This document shows positions 1 through 5,766 of a stretch of 7,745 bases of DNA, piece by piece. The stretch is taken from NCBI GenBank assembly GCA_016202865.1, contig JACQNV010000070.1, positions 1-7,745 of the forward strand, read 5' to 3'. This DNA comes from Candidatus Aenigmatarchaeota archaeon. GTDB taxonomy: Archaea > Aenigmatarchaeota > Aenigmatarchaeia > QMZP01 > JACQNV01. The number at the start of each line of letters is the position of its first letter. Position 1 is the first letter of the stretch. Under the pieces are notes generated by a model. It searched no databases. It worked only from the letters and a program-made list of their open reading frames with translations, and was not told the origin of the DNA. The position numbers and the translations under genes are program-made.

Positions 1-3
1 ATG

Positions 4-52
4 TCCTGAGTCTTGAGTTCTGAGTCCTCGATCTTGGATATTGAGTCTTGAA
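4..52. repeat. Degenerate tandem heptamer array (7 x 7 bases)
   Basis: Seven consecutive 7-base units begin at 4, 11, 18, 25, 32, 39 and 46, with plus-strand consensus TCTTGAG. Units 1, 2, 3, 6 and 7 differ from the consensus at no more than one position; the fourth and fifth are more diverged. The array lies just downstream of the 3' end of the orphan gene at 101-952 and may continue left of the window. Because 7 is not a multiple of 3 and no gene covers it, it is best seen as an intergenic simple repeat. Its function is unknown. Confidence 0.75.
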
Positions 53-100
53 AATAGAATTATTGAAAAACATACAATAAAATAAGTGTTAAGGAAGTAT

Positions 101-952
101 TTATTTCTGATCTTGCAGACCAGCTTTTAACTGTTCAAGCTGTTCTAAACCAGACCTATAATAGGCTTCTACTTCCTCTACTCTTCCAACAAAAGTTTGG
201 CGTTCTTCTGCTCTTTCTCGCCTTTCCCTTGCTAATTGGTATTTGAGAACATCAACTTCAGATTCCAATAATTCAGGGGGTACATTTCCTGTGGAGCGCC
301 CTCGGAGGCCCACATGAACGTCCGAGTCCGACGGCTCCCAACCGCAAATGACATCGCCACCCCAGCTGAGGACCGAGGCATGTAATTTTCCATCGTCCGA
401 AAACCAAACACGGTATTTACCTTCTGACCTTACTTGTTTTAAAAATCCTGTTTCAGGATCCAAATCTTCAAGGCCATTGTAAAAGCCATTACTTAATTTA
501 AAAGGCAAGTCAAAAACAGTTCCAACAACAATTTCCCTATCCCCTTCTTTGAACCTTTGTGTTGGGTTTATGATTCTCGGCTTTCCTAAAAGAGGCAAAG
601 CTTTCCCATCAGCCCTTAAAATATACACTTCTGTTTCGGTCGGTGTGTTTGAAGGAATAACAATAGGTGATTGCCACTTTGCCGGATAAGTAAATAGGAC
701 ATCTCTAGCGTCTGGGTCTTGTTCAGCTGCTGACCACGATTCGTGCAGGCTTTCTGGTTGGATTGAAAAGCCTTTTCCTGCGTATTGCCTTGCTGCCTCA
801 TTAAAAACCCTGTCCGCATCCCATCTTGTAACATTCACCAAAGGCTGTCCGTCTCTTGTAACTGCACCATTATGCAAGTAAACTTCACCTCTTGGAAGTG
901 TGTACTTTCTAGCCTTTTGCAATACCAATACTGGAGCTTCTATTGTAGCCAT
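101..952 (-). CDS. Unrecognised 283-residue protein with C-terminal coiled coil
   Basis: I do not recognise the family. The open frame extends upstream to 1114, but I choose the internal Met at 952. An archaeal TATA-like sequence (about 981-993) lies 30-40 bases upstream of it, so the longer form would be reading promoter DNA as a hydrophobic, Tyr/Ile-rich leader. From this start the protein begins MATIEAPVLVLQKARK. It has no signal peptide or membrane segment. Residues about 1-220 look like a mixed alpha/beta globular region with several aromatic and Gly/Asp-rich turns (for example WDADRVF near 44-50 and VWFSDDGK near 182-189). Residues about 226-279 are charged and Leu/Glu/Arg-rich, predicted as a coiled coil that could mediate oligomerisation. 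No catalytic motif is evident. Some stretches, such as 295-370, look more GC-rich than neighbouring genes. With its own promoter and flanking heptamer repeats, it looks like a separate, possibly accessory, unit. The coding call is firm; the function is unknown. Confidence 0.75.
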   Translation of the reverse strand: MATIEAPVLVLQKARKYTLPRGEVYLHNGAVTRDGQPLVNVTRWDADRVFNEAARQYAGKGFSIQPESLHESWSAAEQDPDARDVLFTYPAKWQSPIVIPSNTPTETEVYILRADGKALPLLGKPRIINPTQRFKEGDREIVVGTVFDLPFKLSNGFYNGLEDLDPETGFLKQVRSEGKYRVWFSDDGKLHASVLSWGGDVICGWEPSDSDVHVGLRGRSTGNVPPELLESEVDVLKYQLARERRERAEERQTFVGRVEEVEAYYRSGLEQLEQLKAGLQDQK

Positions 953-980
953 AATTATCAATACTATTTTTAGCACTCTG

Positions 981-993
981 ATATATATATAAA
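981..993 (-). promoter_or_regulatory. TATA-box promoter for the gene at 101-952
   Basis: Read on the minus strand this is CTTTATATATATAT, matching the archaeal TATA box (TTTAWATA). With the usual spacing of about 26 bases from box centre to transcription start, transcription would begin around 955-963, giving a leader of only 3-11 bases before the ATG at 952. No Shine-Dalgarno sequence is present, consistent with near-leaderless translation. The alternating TA run leaves the exact register uncertain. Confidence 0.6.
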
Positions 994-1097
994 GCTTTCG
1001 ATAGGTTACTACTATAGAGTAAGAGAACACCAGGAACGCAGTTAAACAGCAACCCAAAAAGTTTTCAACAGAGAAAGATGTTTTGGAGTATTTGAAA

Positions 1098-1125
1098 TCA
1101 AGGCTGAGAATCAAGATTGAAGACT
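1098..1125 (-). repeat. Second heptamer patch, inverted relative to the first
   Basis: Read on the minus strand, four in-register units (1125-1119, 1118-1112, 1111-1105, 1104-1098) are AGTCTTC, AATCTTG, ATTCTCA and GCCTTGA. These are degenerate copies of the AGTCTTG phase of the array at 4-52, but on the opposite strand. A lone AGTCTTGAA in the original orientation follows at 1142-1150. The patch is short and diverged, so the relationship is plausible rather than certain. Confidence 0.4.
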
Positions 1126-1174
1126 ACATCAAAAACAGCAAAGTCTTGAAGAGGAAAACATTATTTAGTTTTGT

Positions 1175-1483
1175 TTAGACAAAGACCAGAATCACAGAAA
1201 CAACAATAGCTGAAACTATCGATAATAGGTGTACTAAACCGCTTTTTTTGGAAATTTTCTCTTTTAACACACAGTGACCAATCGAGGCCTCATAAGCAGT
1301 CAGGAAAGCCAAATAAAACGGAACTATCAAAATCAATTCGTTTAGTCCAGATGTCAATTTATTGGCAAACAGGACATACCACACATAAACAGAGACTATA
1401 AAAAATGCGATGCTGTAACCAGCCCTGGAAACTCTTTCTTTCAGGTTGATATTACATAAATTGGATTTGTGTTTTTTTGACAT
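1175..1483 (-). CDS. Small three-helix membrane protein, DUF2892-like
   Basis: This 102-residue protein has a basic N-terminus and three hydrophobic segments at about 22-41, 46-65 and 82-102, so it should be an integral membrane protein. The pattern of a positively charged N-terminus with an Arg before helix 1, a second helix ending in an aromatic-rich stretch, and then a G-x-C-V-L motif (Gly69, His70, Cys71) resembles small DUF2892-type membrane proteins. I base this on pattern memory, not on an alignment. The start codon is only 4 bases after the smc stop codon, with no Shine-Dalgarno sequence, so it is probably co-transcribed with smc. Cys10 and Cys71 are its only cysteines. Function is unknown, and adjacency to smc does not by itself imply a chromosome-related role. 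Confidence 0.75.
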   Translation of the reverse strand: MSKKHKSNLCNINLKERVSRAGYSIAFFIVSVYVWYVLFANKLTSGLNELILIVPFYLAFLTAYEASIGHCVLKEKISKKSGLVHLLSIVSAIVVSVILVFV

Positions 1484-1487
1484 AAAA

Positions 1488-3926
1488 TTAGTTTTCAGGC
1501 AACTTTATTCCAAGAAGTTTGGATTCGCCATCTTCCATGCTTACGCCGAAAATTTGGTCAGCTGCTCGGACAATTTCATCGTTGTGCGAGATCACAATAA
1601 ACTGCGCTAGTTTTGAGTGCTTCTTGATTAGGTCCCTGAGCTTTGCTGAGTTGACCTTGTCCAAAGCAGCATCTGCTTCATCCAAAATATAGAATGGGGA
1701 TGGTTTGTATCTCTGTATGGCAAACAGGAAAGCGATGGCGGTCAATGTTTTCTCTCCACCTGACATCGAATCTATATTCAACAGCCTTTTTCCAGACGGA
1801 GATGCGGAAATTATCAGGCCGGAATCAAGATTGTTTGTATCCTGCAGCCTTATATCAGCATCACCATTGGTGAGCTCCCTGAAAATATCCCTGAAGCTTT
1901 TATTGACTTTGTCCAGGGCAATTGTAAACACCTCGATCCTTTTTTTCTCTATCTCGATCACAGAGCTTTCAACTGTATTTTTCTCGTCCATTATTGTGTC
2001 AAATTTTTCTTTGAAAACATCAAAATCTTTTTTGATCGCATCAAACTCGTCAACTGCCCTCAAATTTATTGGTCCAAGCTTATCGATTTCCATGATCAAA
2101 TATTTCTGCCTTTCTTTCAGTTTATATTCCTTCATCTCTTTAAAGTCGCCAAGCGTCTTCTCAAGCTCCTTATATCTCTCCCATTGCAATTTTATATTAT
2201 CCTCTTTTGCTTCGAATCGCGCCCGCTGTATTTTGTTTTCATTGAGCTTCTGCAACAGTGTCAGCCTTTTCTCATAAGATTCCTTCCTCTTCTCCCTGAA
2301 TTTCTTCATCCTTTCATCAAACCTTATTTTCTTAACTTCGCTGCTTATTGATTGGGCTTTGGTCTCCTGTTTAGAGAGCTTTTCAATTTGAATCTCCAAG
2401 TTATCTATATCTTCAAGCATATCCTTGTTTTCTCTCTCCAACCTCTCTATATCCTTAAAGAATTTCGAATCGCCGCTCGCAGCTGCCTTGAAAAATCCGC
2501 CTGTAATTGCTCCGCCTGTTTCAAACAAATCCCCATCCAAAGTGACCATCCTTACTCTATTACCGGCTTTCAGTATGGAATTTGCTGTGTCTGCATCCTT
2601 TGTGCAAGCAGTTGTTGAGAAAACATAATCAACAACCATTTTATATTCTGGTTTAAACTGTAAAAGATTGGAAACCCAGTCAATTGCGCCTCTGGGCAAA
2701 GACATGTTTGCAGACGACCTTACCTTATCTATTGGTAAAAACCTTGCCCTGCCTATCCTGTTTTCCTTCAGATGCTTAACGCACTTAACAGCTGTATCAG
2801 ATGTATTTACAACAATGTCATTGAGGTGTGAACCGCCAGCAACTTGGACAGCTGTCCCATAATCACCCCTAAAAGAAATAAGATCTGCCAATATACCTTT
2901 GACCCCAGAAAACTCTTTTAGGTGTGAAATAAAAGATTTGCCTCCCCTTTCGCGGTTTAGGACTTCCCTTATCCTTTCTATTTCTCTGTTATTTGATCCA
3001 ACCCTATCCCTCTTGATCTCTATTTCCGACCTCAAATTAGCCAACTTCTTGCTCACTTCAACACTGTCTGAAACTTTGAGAAATTCAGATGTTATATTAT
3101 CAAGTATTTTCTCCTCTTTTTCCAGTTCCTGATCAAGATCTTTTATTTCCTTGTCCAAAATAACAACTTCTTTTTCAAGCTCAATTATTTTTTTGTCCAG
3201 CTCTTTCATGTCAACTTCCACATTGGAATATTCTAGCCATATTAGAGCGGCGCGAACAAGGTCCAGCTCTTTCTGCAACTCCTGATACCTTACAGCCATG
3301 TCCCTGTCTCTTTTTATTCTCTCTAAAATTTGGAGCCTCTCATTCAGAATTATTTCAGCTTCCCGCAACTTTTCAGCCACCCTTTCCAATTCCTTGTACG
3401 CCTTCTGCTTCTTTTCCTCATATTCGAGAATCCCGGAAATCTCATCAATAGCCTTCCTTCTGTCAACAGGATCCATTTCAACAAGGTGCATGACATCCCC
3501 CTGGTGTATTACATTATGCCCATAAGGCGATATCCTTCCTTGCGCCAATATATCAACAATTTCCTGCCTTGTTACTGTTTTTCCATTGATTTTGTATGTG
3601 CTGACTCCGGCCTTGTTTATCCTTCTAGAAACAACAACCTCTTGTTCCAGCGGCAAAGACTTGTCTGAGTTGTTTATATGCAAAAAAACCCTTGCGTCTT
3701 CAGCGGCTTCTTTGGATTTGCCGCCATGAAAAATGAGCTCCTCTGCCTTCTTTGCTCTTATAGCCCTTGACTGCATTCCAAGAACAAAAGATATGGCCTC
3801 TGCGACATTTGATTTTCCAGAGCCATTTGGGCCTGTAAAAACAGTAAATCCAGGGAGAAGCGGAACAGAAACTTTTCTTTTAAATGATTTGAAACCTTGG
3901 ATAACTATCCTTTCTATATAACTCAT
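1488..3926 (-). CDS. smc: Chromosome segregation ATPase SMC, short-armed form
   Basis: This is the structural-maintenance-of-chromosomes ATPase, a dimer that entraps or extrudes DNA using ATP and organises the chromosome. Every hallmark is present in one uninterrupted frame: N-terminal lobe with Walker A GPNGSGKS (32-39), Q-loop around Gln142, the RRKAIDEISGILEYEEK segment (157-173), hinge at about 338-480 with AGGSHLNDIVV (363-373) and GGAITGG (471-477), the LGPINLRAVDEF motif (617-628), ABC signature MSGGEK (721-726), Walker B with catalytic Glu750 in YILDEAD, the D-loop, and switch His781. The length is 812 residues, against roughly 1,150-1,200 for typical prokaryotic SMC. The deficit is in the coiled-coil arms: N-arm about 165-338, C-arm about 483-668. 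Both are about 175-185 residues, so they can still pair. This suggests a functional compact SMC rather than a decayed one. The start MSYIERIVIQGFKSF is the family's normal beginning. No scpA-like gene follows; a small membrane protein does. Confidence 0.96.
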   Translation of the reverse strand: MSYIERIVIQGFKSFKRKVSVPLLPGFTVFTGPNGSGKSNVAEAISFVLGMQSRAIRAKKAEELIFHGGKSKEAAEDARVFLHINNSDKSLPLEQEVVVSRRINKAGVSTYKINGKTVTRQEIVDILAQGRISPYGHNVIHQGDVMHLVEMDPVDRRKAIDEISGILEYEEKKQKAYKELERVAEKLREAEIILNERLQILERIKRDRDMAVRYQELQKELDLVRAALIWLEYSNVEVDMKELDKKIIELEKEVVILDKEIKDLDQELEKEEKILDNITSEFLKVSDSVEVSKKLANLRSEIEIKRDRVGSNNREIERIREVLNRERGGKSFISHLKEFSGVKGILADLISFRGDYGTAVQVAGGSHLNDIVVNTSDTAVKCVKHLKENRIGRARFLPIDKVRSSANMSLPRGAIDWVSNLLQFKPEYKMVVDYVFSTTACTKDADTANSILKAGNRVRMVTLDGDLFETGGAITGGFFKAAASGDSKFFKDIERLERENKDMLEDIDNLEIQIEKLSKQETKAQSISSEVKKIRFDERMKKFREKRKESYEKRLTLLQKLNENKIQRARFEAKEDNIKLQWERYKELEKTLGDFKEMKEYKLKERQKYLIMEIDKLGPINLRAVDEFDAIKKDFDVFKEKFDTIMDEKNTVESSVIEIEKKRIEVFTIALDKVNKSFRDIFRELTNGDADIRLQDTNNLDSGLIISASPSGKRLLNIDSMSGGEKTLTAIAFLFAIQRYKPSPFYILDEADAALDKVNSAKLRDLIKKHSKLAQFIVISHNDEIVRAADQIFGVSMEDGESKLLGIKLPEN

Positions 3927-3937
3927 AACCCCTATTA

Positions 3938-3969
3938 GCGCTTAAGGCTGCGCGCGGTCTTGCAGACCG
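3938..3969 (-). promoter_or_regulatory. GC-rich double hairpin upstream of smc
   Basis: Two adjacent stem-loops stand out in an otherwise AT-rich gap. One is GCGC (3938-3941) with GCGC (3950-3953) and an 8-base loop. The other is CGGTCT (3955-3960) with AGACCG (3964-3969) and a 3-base loop. In the smc mRNA they would end about 12 bases before the ATG, with AGGGG (a weak ribosome-site candidate) between them and the start. They would lie inside the leader if transcription begins from the TATA box at 4001-4008. A role in translation control, or a relic of a structured RNA, is inference. Confidence 0.4.
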
Positions 3970-4000
3970 TTAAATTATCTTATATTATGGTAATTTCTAC

Positions 4001-4008
4001 TTATATAG
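4001..4008 (-). promoter_or_regulatory. Candidate TATA box for smc
   Basis: The minus-strand sequence CTATATAA lies in the gap between the SpoIIM gene and smc. Normal spacing predicts transcription from about 3978 and a leader of about 52 bases that contains the GC-rich hairpins. A second candidate, AATATAAG (3986-3979), would instead start transcription near 3956, within the second hairpin. The sequence does not decide between them. Confidence 0.4.
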
Positions 4009-4025
4009 CGTTCCAGAATGAGCTC

Positions 4026-4063
4026 CATATAAGGCCATAAACAGCGGTATGGCGACCTATATG
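4026..4063. other. Imperfect inverted repeat downstream of the SpoIIM gene
   Basis: CATATAAGGCCATA (4026-4039) and TATGGCGACCTATATG (4048-4063) form imperfectly pairing arms: CATATA with TATATG, and CCATA with TATGG, with bulges and a loop of about 8 bases. It lies 19 bases beyond the SpoIIM stop codon and upstream of the smc promoter candidates. It could be a transcript-end hairpin or an operator-like site. No T-run follows on the minus strand, so a simple intrinsic terminator is not supported. Confidence 0.25.
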
Positions 4064-4081
4064 ATCTGTTTTAGCACAGTT

Positions 4082-4870
4082 CTATAATATCTCGATGCCG
4101 GCGCCTATGACAATCAACGCAAAACCTATCAGAAATACTATTAGCGCATCTGTCAAAACAACTTTAAACACACCTCTTTTATGGTGTTTTCTTATTATCG
4201 CCGCGGATATTATGCCTCCAGCAACCGCCGCCAGAAGATAACCGCCGATCTCAAATGTCCCGTGAGGCAAGAACCTTATTGTTTGAGCTGGGATATCCCA
4301 AACAGTTGTAGATAATTTAGCTATGAAGGTCCCCAGAATGCTTGCATTCCAGACGATTATAAAAACAGCGCCGCCACCAAAGATAAAGGATAGCATAAAG
4401 GACAATGCAAAAACATAGGAATTGTTGATGAGTATGTTTTCAAATGTGAATCCTGGATAAACTGCATTGCCTGTCCCGCCAACAACTCGCGCTATTTCGG
4501 TGTTTTGTATTTGAAAAAAGTCAAGGCCAACCACAAAGGACCAAATAGCAAAGGTGAAGACAAGGCTGAAAAAGAATGTTGCGAATATCAAGAACTCATT
4601 TCTATATCTCTGCCATATGCCTTTTTTAAAATGCCTTGCAATCTCTTTCTCTTCAAGCTTCTCATCCCTGACTATTAACCTTGTTAAGAAGTAAGATGTT
4701 GGTATAACAATAAACATTACTGCAAAAAGGCCGTGCAAATTGACATTATTGGTTGTCACTGCTATCCTTGTGCTTATTATTATGGCGACGCTGCCTATGA
4801 TAAATGTCCAAAGAAACATCAAATAAGGCCTTTTAACTATTTCTTTAAGGCTGATAATTGATTCCAACAT
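4082..4870 (-). CDS. SpoIIM-family (DUF95) integral membrane protein
   Basis: This 262-residue multi-pass membrane protein belongs to the stage II sporulation protein M family, which is widespread in non-sporulating archaea, where its role is not established. Predicted membrane segments lie at about 18-36, 47-67, 93-118, 150-185 (one long or two short), 207-226 and 239-259. Family-typical features are the Asn149-Asn150 before the fourth hydrophobic block, the Gly-rich FGGGAVF (164-170), WNA-SILG (174-180), and the conserved PHG (202-204) with Glu207 before the next helix. It begins 24 bases after the htpX stop and probably shares its transcript, although AATAAATA (4899-4892) sits at the right distance to be a weak private TATA box for a leaderless message. 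No Shine-Dalgarno sequence is seen. Pairing with a membrane protease suggests a membrane maintenance role, which is inference. Confidence 0.88.
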   Translation of the reverse strand: MLESIISLKEIVKRPYLMFLWTFIIGSVAIIISTRIAVTTNNVNLHGLFAVMFIVIPTSYFLTRLIVRDEKLEEKEIARHFKKGIWQRYRNEFLIFATFFFSLVFTFAIWSFVVGLDFFQIQNTEIARVVGGTGNAVYPGFTFENILINNSYVFALSFMLSFIFGGGAVFIIVWNASILGTFIAKLSTTVWDIPAQTIRFLPHGTFEIGGYLLAAVAGGIISAAIIRKHHKRGVFKVVLTDALIVFLIGFALIVIGAGIEIL

Positions 4871-4894
4871 AAATAATATTAGAGCGGGTACTAT

Positions 4895-5731
4895 TTATTC
4901 TGAATATCTTAGTTCGCCTGCCATCTCCTCTAATTTTTTAATTCTTTTTTCAACTGCAGGGTGTGTTGAGAACATATCTACAAACCAGTCCTTATGCAGC
5001 GGGTTTACTATCCATAAGTGTGATGTGGCTGCCGACCCTTTTATTGGCTGCGCCTTTGCTATGTCAGCTATTTTTCTCAATCCTGAAGCTAGGGCCTCCG
5101 GTTCCTTTGTTAGTAAAGCCCCGGTGAAATCAGCTTTGTATTCTCTGCTTCTTGAAACAGCCATTCTAACAAGCAGAGCAGCTATCGGAGCAAAGATAAC
5201 GATCAAGATTAAACCTAATATATTTCCTTGGCCTTCTCTGTCATTACCAAAAAACAAGCCATAATATCCTATTTGCGCGATGAAGGAAATCGCTCCTGCC
5301 ATCGAGGCGGCTATTGTGCCTATCAGGACATCCTTGTTTTTTATGTGGCTTATTTCATGGGCCAAAACACCTCTTATCTCGGCTTTATTCAAATCCATCA
5401 AACCTTCTGTAATTGCAATAGCTGAATTTCTGGTATCCCTTCCAGTAGCAAACGCATTGGGCACCTGTGTTGGAATCATGTACAGCTTTGGTTTAGCTGG
5501 CAACTTTGCTTCCTGTACAAGATCTTCAACTATCTTCTCTATCTGTTTGTTTTCTAATGGCTTCGCCTTATACATTTTCAAAACTATTTTGTCAGAATAC
5601 CAGTAAGTCCCGAAATTGATCGCCAAGGCAATTACAAGCGCTATACCCATTCCAAGGATGCTTCCAAAAACCCACCCTACGGCTAGCAAAATTACAGTCA
5701 AAACAGTCATTAAAACAAAGGTTTGGTACAT
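4895..5731 (-). CDS. htpX: HtpX-family membrane zinc metalloprotease (M48B)
   Basis: HtpX homologues are membrane-embedded zinc endopeptidases of peptidase family M48 that degrade misfolded or damaged membrane proteins on the cytoplasmic side. The 278-residue protein has the family layout: two N-terminal membrane segments (about 6-22 and 25-43), then PNAFATGR (91-98), the zinc-binding HEISH motif (His125, Glu126, His129), two further hydrophobic segments (about 135-157 and 170-190), the third zinc ligand Glu197 in SRSREYKAD (193-201), and the C-terminal FSTHPAVEKRI motif (254-264). All catalytic residues are present and the length is normal, so it should be active. A TATA box at 5759-5766 predicts a leader of about 5 bases, so it has its own promoter despite lying only 35 bases after the upstream gene. 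It is followed by the SpoIIM gene as a likely two-gene transcript. Confidence 0.95.
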   Translation of the reverse strand: MYQTFVLMTVLTVILLAVGWVFGSILGMGIALVIALAINFGTYWYSDKIVLKMYKAKPLENKQIEKIVEDLVQEAKLPAKPKLYMIPTQVPNAFATGRDTRNSAIAITEGLMDLNKAEIRGVLAHEISHIKNKDVLIGTIAASMAGAISFIAQIGYYGLFFGNDREGQGNILGLILIVIFAPIAALLVRMAVSRSREYKADFTGALLTKEPEALASGLRKIADIAKAQPIKGSAATSHLWIVNPLHKDWFVDMFSTHPAVEKRIKKLEEMAGELRYSE

Positions 5732-5758
5732 AACCTAGTTAATAATAATGAATATTGC

Positions 5759-5766
5759 TTATAAAA
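5759..5766 (-). promoter_or_regulatory. TATA box for htpX
   Basis: The minus-strand TTTTATAA has its centre about 31 bases upstream of the htpX ATG at 5731, predicting transcription from about 5736 and a leader of about 5 bases. It abuts the stop codon (5767-5769) of the preceding gene. This separates the htpX-SpoIIM unit from the AK6-DPCK gene although both are on the same strand. Confidence 0.6.

Noticed and set aside
111..121. An 11-base match TCTTGCAGACC between 111-121 and 3958-3968, possibly an attachment-site pair.
   Set aside because: Several 11-base matches are expected by chance in 7.7 kb. One copy lies in coding sequence and there is no flanking similarity.
953..1114. An N-terminal extension of the orphan gene that looks like a membrane segment (start at 1114).
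   Set aside because: The extension reads through a strong TATA box (981-993) and the diverged heptamer patch. The Met at 952 fits the promoter spacing better.
1130..1174. An intrinsic terminator after the smc operon.
   Set aside because: Minus-strand T-runs are only four or five bases long and no clear stem precedes them, so the support is too weak for a feature.
1705..2277. Long plus-strand open frames opposite smc, and similar frames opposite htpX and rfcS.
   Set aside because: They are antisense to genes with full sets of family motifs, have no promoter or family features, and show Ser/Leu/Phe-rich composition typical of shadow frames.
1488..3926. smc as a pseudogene or internal deletion product.
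   Set aside because: The frame is continuous, all ATPase and hinge motifs are intact, and both arms are shortened to equal lengths.
3936..3970. A complete tRNA gene upstream of smc.
   Set aside because: Only D-arm-like and anticodon-arm-like parts can be drawn. There is no T-arm, acceptor pairing or position-26 base, so I keep it only as a relic or leader-structure hypothesis.
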